47,739 nt of DNA. Source: Niabella sp. (lineage in GTDB: Bacteria; Bacteroidota; Bacteroidia; Chitinophagales; Chitinophagaceae). The DNA lies in the NCBI GenBank assembly GCA_017744715.1, contig JAGIAT010000024.1, positions 1 to 47,739 on the forward strand. Direction: 5' to 3'. Below, in pieces: positions 34,973 through 43,629 of the stretch (positions are counted from its first letter, which is position 1; every line of letters starts with the position of its first letter). The notes beneath the pieces were generated by a model, which saw only the letters and a program-made list of their open reading frames with translations, was not told where the DNA came from and made no database searches. The position numbers and the translations under genes were made by a program.

Positions 34973-35001
34973 CATGTACTTAATATCGTTTTACTGAATG
35001 A

Positions 35002-37143
35002 TTACGGATGTACTTGTGGTGCGGTGTTCTTAGCCAGCCGGTCAATTTTTACCATATCATCCACCACATTTGCCGCCTGGTTCAAATAGATATCTTCGCT
35101 CAATATCTTTAACCATTGCTTGGCCCTTTCTTCCTTATTCTTGTCTTTTGCAAATTTATTTGCTTCAGCCGGTATCAGGGTCACATCCATTTTATTCTTT
35201 AATTTCTGTGCGGCATTCATCTGGTCCGATTTTGCCTTGATCGCCTTCCGCTCCTGGCGGTAGCTTTCGATATTCAGCGAGCTTTCATCATTTTCCCGTA
35301 CCAGCCACTGGCTGTTCTCTTTGATCACTTTGAACGACGAATCTGCTTTCAGCCGCTGTTCGCTCAGCGCCTTTATTTCAGGCAGGTTCCAGGCACTTTT
35401 CCAGGGCATATAATCGGCCTTTGCAATTTCATCATAAGGCAAGGCATCTTTATTGTCTTTTTCTTTCAGTTTCAGCACATCCATATAGCTGGGTAACACG
35501 ATATCCGACTCCACTCCTTTTAACTGGGTAGAACCGCCGCTAACCCGGTAGAACTTCTGGAGGGTCAGTTTTACATTTCCCAGGTCAGACTCCCCGTAAG
35601 TGATACCATTTTTAGCATCCAGGCCAAAGTTGCGCTGCACGGTTCCCTTACCAAAAGTAGAGGTACCACCAATAATCACCCCTCTTCCGTAATCCTGAAT
35701 AGCAGCCGCAAATATTTCAGAAGCCGAGGCACTGAATTCGTTTACCATCACCGCCAGTGGTCCGTCATACAATACCGACTCATCTTTTACATCCAGCACA
35801 TCCGGCTTGTTGATGCGGCCCTTTACCTGAACTACCGGCCCCTTTCCAACAAAAAGACCCACCATTTGTACCACATCATATAAAGAGCCGCCGCCGTTGT
35901 AACGCAGATCGATAATGATGCCGTCTACCTTGGCGTCTTTCAGCTTTTGTACTTCTTTCGCCACATCCAGGTAACTGCGGCGCCCGTTCGGGTCGTCAAA
36001 TGCAGCATAGAATTCCGGCAGGTAAATGATCCCCACATTTGTATGTTTTACCGGGTCATTGATCACCGCACTTCTGGCATAGGTATCAAAATCGTTTTCG
36101 ATCTTCTCCCGCTTCAGGCTCACCACCTTCACCACACCGTCTGTTTTCCGCACCGTCAATTTTACAATGGTGCCTTCTTTACCGCGGATCAGCTTCACGG
36201 CATCCTGCACATTATATCCCATCAGGTCTTCCGCCGGGCCATCGCCCTGTGCTACCTTGGTAATGATATCACCGCTTTGTAATTGTCCCGATTTTTCCGC
36301 AGGGCTTCCGGCATTCAGCGAAGTAATTTTTATCTTCCCATCCACCTGCTGCAGCGCCGCGCCAATACCAAAGAACACACCGCTCATTTCCTCGTCAAAA
36401 TACCGTTTATCAACCGGGGCCATAAAACTGGTATGCGGATCCATTGTATTGGCAATGTCGTTCATAAACATATCGAACTTATCTTCATCACGGTACTTTG
36501 CCTTATACCGCTCAAACAATCTTCCGATCACCGTATCGGTACGGCTGCGTGCCTGCTTTTCCAGCTCCGTATCGTTCTTAACCACATAGCCCTTCTGGTT
36601 CTTATTAGCCGTTCTTTCATCCAGCAGGTCAACATAGCGTTCAAGTGCCAGGTATTTCAGCTTCTTTCTCCAGCGATCCTGCCGTTCGGCACTGCTGGTG
36701 GGGTACTGCAGCTTATCCGCATTGAGGGTGATCGATTCATTTACCGTATAGTCGAATGGCTTTGCAAGAATGCTTTCACTCCATGCGGCCGTTTCCTGGA
36801 TCCTGCGGTCAAAAACAGCAGACACCGCCAGGAAGCTCTGAACCGGCGCGCCTTTTATTTCATCATCGATCCGCGTGGCATATAAAGCCGCCAGCGAATC
36901 ATAATCGGATTTCAGGAACACATTCTTTTCAAAGTCGAGGTCCTCCATAAACTTGTCGAACACTTTTCTTGAAAAGTTATCATCAATATTCTGAGGGCTG
37001 AAATGTCCTTGTACCAGGAGCTGTCCCACCAGCCCCATGATTTGCTCATATTTGCCCGGAGGTGTACGGGCGATGGACGATTTAAATGCAAAAAAGGAAC
37101 CCGTCAATAACAGAATCAACAGTATAAAAGGTAATCTTTTCAT
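35002..37143 (-). CDS. prc: Carboxy-terminal processing protease (Prc/Tsp family, S41)
   Basis: A 713-residue periplasmic serine protease of the large Tsp/Prc type. A signal/anchor segment (PFILLILLLTGSFFAF) is at the N-terminus. A helical region is followed by a PDZ domain (~residues 250-335, GVFFGIGAAL...SGDIITKV) and the S41 catalytic domain. The Ser-Lys dyad is S473 in FSASASEIF and K499 in TFGKGTVQ, matching S430 and K455 of E. coli Prc. A C-terminal helical tail rich in Lys follows. The frame can extend to an ATG at 37173 (10 more residues), but the ATG at 37141-37143 directly before the signal is preferred. It degrades or trims periplasmic and lipoprotein substrates. Confidence 0.93.
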   Translation of the reverse strand: MKRLPFILLILLLTGSFFAFKSSIARTPPGKYEQIMGLVGQLLVQGHFSPQNIDDNFSRKVFDKFMEDLDFEKNVFLKSDYDSLAALYATRIDDEIKGAPVQSFLAVSAVFDRRIQETAAWSESILAKPFDYTVNESITLNADKLQYPTSSAERQDRWRKKLKYLALERYVDLLDERTANKNQKGYVVKNDTELEKQARSRTDTVIGRLFERYKAKYRDEDKFDMFMNDIANTMDPHTSFMAPVDKRYFDEEMSGVFFGIGAALQQVDGKIKITSLNAGSPAEKSGQLQSGDIITKVAQGDGPAEDLMGYNVQDAVKLIRGKEGTIVKLTVRKTDGVVKVVSLKREKIENDFDTYARSAVINDPVKHTNVGIIYLPEFYAAFDDPNGRRSYLDVAKEVQKLKDAKVDGIIIDLRYNGGGSLYDVVQMVGLFVGKGPVVQVKGRINKPDVLDVKDESVLYDGPLAVMVNEFSASASEIFAAAIQDYGRGVIIGGTSTFGKGTVQRNFGLDAKNGITYGESDLGNVKLTLQKFYRVSGGSTQLKGVESDIVLPSYMDVLKLKEKDNKDALPYDEIAKADYMPWKSAWNLPEIKALSEQRLKADSSFKVIKENSQWLVRENDESSLNIESYRQERKAIKAKSDQMNAAQKLKNKMDVTLIPAEANKFAKDKNKEERAKQWLKILSEDIYLNQAANVVDDMVKIDRLAKNTAPQVHP

Positions 37144-37299
37144 ATTCAATATATACTTTAACAAACCACGCATTTCCCAAAAATAAATATTTAAAACGAT
37201 GACTTACGTATTTCGTTATTTTTTTTAAGACAATAAATTGGTAAATTTTCCTAATAAAGTTACGCCATTAAAAATATTTGCTCCTAAATAAATAATTTC

Positions 37300-37332
37300 T
37301 TGCCGTTTATATTCATTTTTTATTTACATTTG
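37300..37332 (+). promoter_or_regulatory. Promoter of tRNA-His
   Basis: A perfect -7 box TACATTTG (37325-37332) fits the Bacteroidota consensus TAnnTTTG. A TTG at 37300-37302 lies 22 bases upstream as a candidate -33 element. The predicted start is ~14 bases before the mature tRNA 5' end. The surrounding DNA is AT-rich. Confidence 0.55.
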
Positions 37333-37345
37333 CAGCCCTGTTAAT

Positions 37346-37420
37346 GGTGGCTATAGCTCAGTTGGTTAGAGCATCAGATTGTGGTTCTGAGGGTCGCCGG
37401 TTCGAACCCGGTTAGCCACC
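37346..37420 (+). tRNA. tRNA-His (anticodon GTG)
   Basis: A cloverleaf is visible. The acceptor stem is GTGGCTA (37347-37353) with TAGCCAC (37413-37419). An extra G at 37346 pairs with the C discriminator at 37420, the hallmark of tRNA-His. The D arm is GCTCAGTTGGTTAGAGC, the anticodon stem TCAGA/TCTGA and the anticodon GTG at 37381-37383. The T arm contains GGTTCGAACCC-type text. The 3' CCA is not encoded. An intrinsic terminator follows within 10 bases. Confidence 0.96.
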
Positions 37421-37426
37421 CCGATC

Positions 37427-37457
37427 AAACCCCGAATCGTTATTCGGGGTTTTTTTG
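37427..37457 (+). terminator. Intrinsic terminator of tRNA-His
   Basis: AAACCCCGAAT (37427-37437), loop CGTT, ATTCGGGGTTT (37442-37452), then further T residues. The stem is 11 bp and perfect. It ends the tRNA transcript and separates it from the next gene. Confidence 0.9.
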
Positions 37458-37485
37458 TAAGCACCTCACGACAAAATTCATTTTT

Positions 37486-38043
37486 ATGTCCTATTGCTTA
37501 TTGCTCCTTCTTCCGGTTTCCGCCCTTGCTGGTTGGTTGCTTCATGTTATAGCGGGTAATTATTTCCTGAACCGTTATCTTCCGGAGCAGGATGCACAAC
37601 TGGCTGTAAAAGCAGGTCAATGGGCCGGTGCACTTGTAAACCAGTCATTAAACATCGAAGAAAAGATCAGTGATCCGGCGCTTATAGAAAAAGCAATGCC
37701 GGCCATTGAACAACATATTGATGATTTTTTGAACGTGAAGCTGAAGGAAGAGATCCCGATGCTGGCCATGTTCATCGGAAATAAAACTACCGATAAAGTA
37801 AAAGAAGTATTTATTAACCAACTCAAACTCCTGTTTCCCCAGGTGATGCTTCAGATCACTGAAAATTTAAAGGCAGAGCTGGATGCCGAACAGATCGTAG
37901 TCCGTCAGCTGAAGAACAACCCGGTTTCCGCCCTCGTTAAAAAACAGGCGTCCCTGCAAATCCGGCAATACCGGAATGCCGGGCTTCTTTTCGGACTGGT
38001 TATCGGCCTGGTGAACCTGCTGTTCTTTTACCTGATCCGCTGA
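37486..38043 (+). CDS. DUF445-like membrane protein
   Basis: A 185-residue protein with one N-terminal and one C-terminal hydrophobic helix (CLLLLLPVSALAGWLLHVIAG; GLLFGLVIGLVNLLFFYLI) around a helical, charged middle. The middle (HIDDFLNVKLKEEIPMLAMF, IGNKTTDKVKEVFINQL, LLFPQVM) resembles the DUF445/YheB family, whose role is unknown. The frame extends upstream through the tRNA, which cannot be coding, so the ATG at 37486 is the start. It lies just after the tRNA terminator and reads toward the outer-membrane protein gene. Confidence 0.75.
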   Translation: MSYCLLLLLPVSALAGWLLHVIAGNYFLNRYLPEQDAQLAVKAGQWAGALVNQSLNIEEKISDPALIEKAMPAIEQHIDDFLNVKLKEEIPMLAMFIGNKTTDKVKEVFINQLKLLFPQVMLQITENLKAELDAEQIVVRQLKNNPVSALVKKQASLQIRQYRNAGLLFGLVIGLVNLLFFYLIR

Positions 38044-38056
38044 TGGATCCTTCATG

Positions 38057-38083
38057 AACGGCATGCCGGTTACCGTTTTTTTT
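38057..38083 (+). terminator. Possible weak terminator
   Basis: AACGG (38057-38061) can pair with CCGTT (38073-38077), followed by eight T residues. An alternative fold uses the palindrome CGGCATGCCG inside it. The stem is short, so the call is tentative. Confidence 0.35.
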
Positions 38084-38138
38084 ATTCAGTACAAGTATTC
38101 CATTAATTAACCGTCTAACGCAATAAAAATAATTTTTG

Positions 38139-40763
38139 ATGAAAAAACAACTCTTCCTGGGGCTGATGCTCTTATTCGCAATTGGGATGCATGCCCAGAA
38201 CGGCCAGATGCCCGCAGGATCACTTTATGGAAAAGTAGTCGACTCGGCCACCGGAAAAGGGATCGACGCTGCATCCATTCAGCTGTTACTGGTAAAAAAA
38301 GACTCTGCTACCGGGCAAAATAAAACAACTGTAGTTACCGGCATGCTGACAAAGGCCAATGGAGAATTTCGCCTGGACGGCGTACCTGCCATGGGCCGGT
38401 ACCTGCTGGAAATTACGGGCATTGGCTATATTGCTTATAGAAAACCGTTTTCCTTTATCGATCCATCCAAGTTAAAACAAGGCAGCCGGGATATGGCGTC
38501 CCTGTTGGGTAACCTGGACAAGGATCTTGGAAATATCAAACTGGGGATCGACAATCAAACGCTGTCCGCGGTAACCGTAACCGGTTCCAAGCCCACGGTA
38601 AGCCTGGGTATCGACCGTAAGGTATATAATGTAGAAAATAACCTGATGGCTGCCGGCGGTACGGCAACAGACCTGCTCAAGAACATTCCATCCGTAAACG
38701 TGGATATCGACGGAAATATCAGCATCCGCAACAGCAGCCCCCAGATCTTTGTAGACGGGCGCCCGACTACCCTTACGCTGGATCAGATCCCTTCCGACCA
38801 GATCGAAAGTGTGGAGGTGATCACCAATCCTTCGGCTAAGTACGACGCATCCGGAGGCACCGCGGGCATCCTCAATATCGTGCTGAAGAAAACAAAACGG
38901 GTTGGTTACAGCGGTAATGTAAGAGCCGGTATCGATCAGCGGGGAAAAGCCAATTTCGGAGGTAATATCAATATCCGGCAGGGCAAATTCAACGTGTTTG
39001 CCAATGCCAACTACGGTCAGCGGAAATCCATTTCGGATGGTACCACTACAAGAAACACCTATTTAAAAGATACTACCCTGCAGTTGCTGCAAACCGATCA
39101 TAATGTTGGAGACGGTACCTTTATGTTTGGCCGGGCCGGTTTTGATTACTTCCTGGACAACCGCAATACCATTACCGTTTCCGGAATGGGCGTGAAAGGG
39201 AAATTCAATAACTATACCGGTAGCGATTTGTTTGTAGACACCGTGGCCGGCAACAATGCCACGCACTCCAGAACGATCCGGGAATCGAACGGCAACTTCA
39301 GTTTCCGCAATCTTGGCGGAAGCCTTGGGTATGTGCATAATTTTCCGAAAAGCGGGCACCAGCTTACCGCGGATTTTAATTATAACAAAAGCCGGAATGA
39401 TAATAACACCGCAATTGGCAACCGTATTTTTGATGATGCTTCCGGACCACAAACCCGCAGCTTCAGCCAGCAGCAACTGGGGAACGGCAATAACCAGCGG
39501 ATAACCGCGCAGGCCGATTATACCAATCCCCTTTCGGATAAATCCAAACTGGAAGCAGGTGTACGCATGAACCAGTCCAAAGTGGCCAGCGTTAATAATA
39601 TGTACTATATACAGGCCAACGGATCTTCAGTCCTGCAACCGCTCCTGTCTTCGCAATTCAATTATAAAGACCAGGTACTGGCGGCCTATGGAAACTTTTC
39701 CAGCAAGATCGGCGAAAGGTTCGGTTACCAGCTGGGCTTAAGGGTTGAAAGCTCCAATTATGACGGTACCGTTCTTACAAACGGAACCAACCAGCATTTC
39801 AACATCAAATACCCCATCAGTTTATTTCCAAGTGTGTTCCTGAGTCAGAAGCTCAATGATCAGCAGGACCTCCAGCTAAACTATAGCCGGCGCATCAACC
39901 GGCCGGGCTTCTTCCAGTTATTTCCCTTTATCGACTATTCGGATTCACTCAATCTGAACAAGGGAAATCCCAACCTGAAACCGGAGTTTACCAATTCATT
40001 TGAGCTGTCTTATTCCAACAACTTTAACCGGAACAACAACCTGATCCTCTCGGTATATTATAAACATACTGCCGGGCTCATTACCCGGTACCAGTCGCCC
40101 GATGTTCATCCCATCGATAACCGCCAGATATTGGTCAATACCTTTATCAACGCCAATTCCAGCTTTGTAGGCGGCTTTGAAGCCGTTGGTAAAAACAAGC
40201 TGACGCCCTGGTGGGATCTTACCAGCAATATCAATATCTATACCTCAAAGATCACGATCGATGACCCAACGATCCCTACCGCAGATCAGCTTTACAGCTG
40301 GTTCGGAAAGATCAACAACGACTTTAAACTGCCGGCAAACTTTACGCTGCAGTTATCCGGCGATTATAATTCTAAAACCGTGCTGGGCCCCGGAGGCAGC
40401 AGCGGCAATAATTCCGGAGGCGGGGGCCGCGGCTTTATGGGCGGTACGGTAAGTGGTAATGCCCAGGGATATACCATGCCTAATTACGGTATTGATGCGG
40501 CGTTGAAATATGAGTTCCTGAAAGGCAAGGCCGCTTCGGTTACACTGAGCGTGAACGATCTCTTTAAAACACGGAAAAGCGATATCTATACCAGCTCCGG
40601 CTTCTTCGATCAGCACCAGGTACGCACCCGCGATCAGCAGTTCTTCCGCTTGAACTTTGCCTACCGCTTCGGGAAATTCGATACGTCCCTGTTCAAACGC
40701 AAGAACATGAAAGGCGAACAGGAAAGTATGCAGAGCGGCATGCAGGGCATGGGCGGACAGTAA
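38139..40763 (+). CDS. TonB-dependent/outer-membrane beta-barrel protein
   Basis: An 874-residue outer-membrane protein. A signal peptide (ends GMHAQ) is followed by a carboxypeptidase-regulatory-like domain (residues ~28-120), a plug-like domain (~145-260, with VTVTGSKP, LLKNIPSVNVD and VEVITNPSAKYDASGGTAGI) and a 600-residue beta-barrel rich in aromatic/asparagine strands. It matches the outer-membrane beta-barrel family of Bacteroidota rather than SusC, as the SusC GYG signature is absent. The tail is Gly/Met/Gln-rich (MQSGMQGMGGQ) and does not end in the usual aromatic residue. A TTG at 38136 could add one residue; the ATG at 38139 is preferred. No SusD partner is adjacent, and the ligand is unknown. 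Confidence 0.93.
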   Translation: MKKQLFLGLMLLFAIGMHAQNGQMPAGSLYGKVVDSATGKGIDAASIQLLLVKKDSATGQNKTTVVTGMLTKANGEFRLDGVPAMGRYLLEITGIGYIAYRKPFSFIDPSKLKQGSRDMASLLGNLDKDLGNIKLGIDNQTLSAVTVTGSKPTVSLGIDRKVYNVENNLMAAGGTATDLLKNIPSVNVDIDGNISIRNSSPQIFVDGRPTTLTLDQIPSDQIESVEVITNPSAKYDASGGTAGILNIVLKKTKRVGYSGNVRAGIDQRGKANFGGNINIRQGKFNVFANANYGQRKSISDGTTTRNTYLKDTTLQLLQTDHNVGDGTFMFGRAGFDYFLDNRNTITVSGMGVKGKFNNYTGSDLFVDTVAGNNATHSRTIRESNGNFSFRNLGGSLGYVHNFPKSGHQLTADFNYNKSRNDNNTAIGNRIFDDASGPQTRSFSQQQLGNGNNQRITAQADYTNPLSDKSKLEAGVRMNQSKVASVNNMYYIQANGSSVLQPLLSSQFNYKDQVLAAYGNFSSKIGERFGYQLGLRVESSNYDGTVLTNGTNQHFNIKYPISLFPSVFLSQKLNDQQDLQLNYSRRINRPGFFQLFPFIDYSDSLNLNKGNPNLKPEFTNSFELSYSNNFNRNNNLILSVYYKHTAGLITRYQSPDVHPIDNRQILVNTFINANSSFVGGFEAVGKNKLTPWWDLTSNINIYTSKITIDDPTIPTADQLYSWFGKINNDFKLPANFTLQLSGDYNSKTVLGPGGSSGNNSGGGGRGFMGGTVSGNAQGYTMPNYGIDAALKYEFLKGKAASVTLSVNDLFKTRKSDIYTSSGFFDQHQVRTRDQQFFRLNFAYRFGKFDTSLFKRKNMKGEQESMQSGMQGMGGQ

Positions 40764-41443
40764 GTGGCAGTCAGATATCAGATATCAGTTTTCAGTTATC
40801 AGACGCTGCGTTCAGGATAAGGAGATCGTTATTCAATGGGGATGCTTTATCGTTCTGTCATACCCAACAGGAGATCAACGCTGAATGCTAAAGGCCTATT
40901 TTTCGATGGCAATCAGTTTTCAGATATCAGATACCAGTTTTCAGTTTTCAGATGCTGCGTTCAGGATAAGGAGATCGTTATTCAATGCGGTTGCTTTATG
41001 GTTCTGTTATATCCAACAGGAGATCAATGCTGAAAGGTAACGGCATATTTTTCGATAGCAGTCAGTTTTCAGATACCAGTTTTCAGTTATCAGTTTTCAG
41101 ATGCTGCGTTCAGGATAAGGAGGTCATTATTCAATGGGGATGCTTTATAGTTCCGTTATACCGGATTGGAGATCAGCGCCGGAAGATAACGGCTAAACGG
41201 TGTTTCACATTTCAACGTTCCAGGTAAGGCTTTCAGGGGCCAGGAAGACCTGGGGAACGGCGGATTTCGTTTAATGCAGGAGCTATCTTGTCTATTTACT
41301 ATTACCTCATTTCCACATTCCCAAATTTTCAAATTTTCAATTCCCCCAAAAATTATAAAGCAGTAACGGCATCTCCAATTCTACATTGAATATTCTACAT
41401 TGAATATTTTTCATTCCCCGCAGGGGTTTATTATATTTGTTTC
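40764..41443. repeat. Non-coding stretch with three 149-bp tandem repeats
   Basis: Units recur at exactly 149 bp: the marker GCTGCGTTCAGGATAAGGAG begins at 40805, 40954 and 41103. Each unit also holds TTATTCAATG, GGAGATCA and runs of CAGTTTTCAG/CAGATATCAG. The array spans about 40771-41195; the third copy decays at its end. Bases 41307-41343 are an inverted copy of 23472-23508. Short frames across the array repeat the unit and are not convincing genes. Confidence 0.75.
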
Positions 41444-42505
41444 TTGAAGCAAATCATTCACATCGTAGGGAACCGGCCCCAGTTTATCAAGCTGGCTGTT
41501 TTATACAAAGCGATCGCAGCACGAAAAATAGCCCGGCAGCTGATCCTGCACACCGGGCAGCATCACAGTCAGGAAATGAGCGGGGTCTTTTTTGATGACC
41601 TGGCCTTGCCTGCGCCGGATATCCGATTGCAGGTTGAAAATACAGATCCCGATCTTTTTATAGCGCATACTACCAAACAGATACAACAATATCTGGCTGA
41701 GGAAAAGCCCGGTACCGTTATCATTTACGGAGATACCAATACTACCTATGCAGCAGCAATAGCAGCCGCACGCACGGGCCAGCTGCTCCATCATTTTGAA
41801 GCGGGTGTGCGCACCGGTGATCTGAAAGCACCGGAGGAGATCAACCGCCTGCTGGCAGACCGCCTGTCGTCTGTGCATTATTGTTGTACCATGCACAATC
41901 TTCAAACATTGAAAGCAGAAGGTTTTGGTACCGCTATAACAGCCAGCCCGGTTTTTACCGGCGACCTGATGCTGGATGCATACCTGAAAATACCGGAAGA
42001 TGTTTCCTTTCGGCCGGAAACCGGTGCCTACGTAGCTTGTACCATACACCGGGCCGAAAACATCCTGATAAAGAAAAACCTTGAGGCCATCATTAACGCC
42101 CTGAACGAACTGCACCAGCAGATACCCGTAATTGTTCCGCTGCACCCGCATACGCAAAAGAGGATCGCAGCAGCCGGGGTGCCCGTCTCCTTCAGCGTAA
42201 TGCCCCCCCTGGGCTACCCGCAGATGAAGGCGTTTATCAAACAGGCAGGCTTTGTGATTACGGATAGCGGGGGCGTAAGCCGAGAAGCTTATTTTGCAGA
42301 AAAGCCATCACTGGTCATTATGGAACGCCCGGTATGGCCGGAGATCATCCGGTCCGGAGCCGGTATGGCCTGCGCACCCAACCGGGAAGCCATTCTGAGT
42401 GCATTTGTGCGACTGGCACAACTGACTCCAGGATATGAGGCCGCACTCTTCGGGTACGGGAATGCCGCACAACAGATTTGTGATCATTTATCAGATTCTC
42501 TGTAA
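41444..42505 (+). CDS. wecB: UDP-N-acetylglucosamine 2-epimerase
   Basis: A 353-residue cytoplasmic enzyme that interconverts UDP-GlcNAc and UDP-ManNAc for surface polysaccharides. Family marks are HIVGNRPQFIKLA at the N-terminus, YGDTNTTYAAAIAA, HHFEAGVRTGD, ACTIHRAENILI, PLHPHTQKR and TDSGGVSREAYF. No in-frame ATG lies between the upstream stop (41387-41389) and the family's usual N-terminus, so translation most likely starts at the TTG at 41444. A perfect -7 box TATATTTG (41432-41439) abuts this start, so a very short leader is possible. It leads an operon with two glycosyltransferases. Confidence 0.93.
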   Translation: MKQIIHIVGNRPQFIKLAVLYKAIAARKIARQLILHTGQHHSQEMSGVFFDDLALPAPDIRLQVENTDPDLFIAHTTKQIQQYLAEEKPGTVIIYGDTNTTYAAAIAAARTGQLLHHFEAGVRTGDLKAPEEINRLLADRLSSVHYCCTMHNLQTLKAEGFGTAITASPVFTGDLMLDAYLKIPEDVSFRPETGAYVACTIHRAENILIKKNLEAIINALNELHQQIPVIVPLHPHTQKRIAAAGVPVSFSVMPPLGYPQMKAFIKQAGFVITDSGGVSREAYFAEKPSLVIMERPVWPEIIRSGAGMACAPNREAILSAFVRLAQLTPGYEAALFGYGNAAQQICDHLSDSL

Positions 42506-42513
42506 ATTCCGTT

Positions 42514-43629
42514 ATGAAGCGCAAACGCATCACTGTATCTGTGATATCGGAAATAACAACCGATCAGCGGGTGATCCGGATCTGCACCACGCTTGAGGAA
42601 ATGGGTTTTGATGTACACCTCATCGGCCGGGCCTTTGGAAACAGTCTTCCGCTCGGAATCTATCCTTTTCGTGCGCAACGCATGCGTTGCTATTTCAAAA
42701 AAGGCATTTTGCAATACGCCGAATTCAATCTCCGGCTGTTTTTCAGGTTATTGTTTTGCAAAACCGATTATTTACTGGCCAACGACCTCGATACGCTCGG
42801 CCCCAACTATATGATTGCCAAATTGCGGAAAAAATTCCTGTTTTATGATACCCACGAATATTTTACGGGCGTACCGGAACTGGCAGATTCACCCGCAAAA
42901 AAACGGTTCTGGAAGCGTTTGGAAGATGCTATTTTTCCCCGGCTTCCGGTTGTATACACGGTAAGTGATGCCGTAAAGGCCAAATACCGGGCCTCGTATG
43001 GCACCCCCATTTCTGTAGTGCGCAACCTGCCCGTACCGCCGCCGCCTTCAGCCATAGCGCGTCCGGCCGCCTGGGTGGGCAAAAAAGTGCTTTTGATGCA
43101 GGGAATGGGAATCAACCATGGGCGCGGAGGGTTGGAATCGCTGGAGATGATGCGGTACCTGCCGGATGATTATTACCTGGTGTATATTGGTGGCGGACTG
43201 CTTTGGGAGCAGATCCGGCAAAAACGTACGGAGTGGGCGCTCGAAAACCGCGTGGAAATGATCCACAAACTGCCGCCGGATCAGTTGAAGAATTATACCC
43301 CGCATGCAGATCTGGGGCTTTCGCTGGATGGGTTCACCGATGAAAATTTCCTGGTAAGCTTGCCCAATAAGCTTTTTGATTATATATTAGCCGGTATACC
43401 GGTGGCGGCCACCCCGCTGCCGGAGGTAAAACGGATCATCGAACAATACGGTGTTGGATTTTGTTTAAATAACCGTACCCCAAAAGAAATGGCGGCTGAA
43501 ATAGCGCGCTTCCTGGATAATGCAGAAAACGTACAGAAAGTAAAAATGAACATGTTAAAGGCGCAAAAAGAGCTGAACTGGAACCAGGAGAAGCAGGTAC
43601 TGATAAAAATTTACGAACCTTATTTATAA
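42514..43629 (+). CDS. Glycosyltransferase (GT-B fold, GT4-like)
   Basis: A 371-residue cytoplasmic or membrane-associated glycosyltransferase. The N-terminal half includes SEITTDQRVIRICTTLEEMGFDVHLIGR and YDTHEYFTGVPEL. The C-terminal half has the nucleotide-sugar-binding pattern MQGMGINHGRGG, YADLGLSLDG-like text, LPNKLFDYILAGIPVAAT and EVKRIIEQYGVGF. The acceptor and donor are unknown. It starts 8 bp after wecB and its TAA overlaps the next ATG by one base (TAATG), so the three genes are translationally linked, probably for an exopolysaccharide or glycolipid containing ManNAc-derived sugar (inference). Confidence 0.9.
   Translation: MKRKRITVSVISEITTDQRVIRICTTLEEMGFDVHLIGRAFGNSLPLGIYPFRAQRMRCYFKKGILQYAEFNLRLFFRLLFCKTDYLLANDLDTLGPNYMIAKLRKKFLFYDTHEYFTGVPELADSPAKKRFWKRLEDAIFPRLPVVYTVSDAVKAKYRASYGTPISVVRNLPVPPPPSAIARPAAWVGKKVLLMQGMGINHGRGGLESLEMMRYLPDDYYLVYIGGGLLWEQIRQKRTEWALENRVEMIHKLPPDQLKNYTPHADLGLSLDGFTDENFLVSLPNKLFDYILAGIPVAATPLPEVKRIIEQYGVGFCLNNRTPKEMAAEIARFLDNAENVQKVKMNMLKAQKELNWNQEKQVLIKIYEPYL

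Noticed and set aside
37381..37485. Extended N-terminus of the DUF445-like protein
   Set aside because: It runs through the tRNA-His gene and its terminator; the ATG at 37486 is the start.
40836..41227. Two short frames across the 149-bp repeats
   Set aside because: They recur with the repeat unit and are products of its periodicity, not genes.
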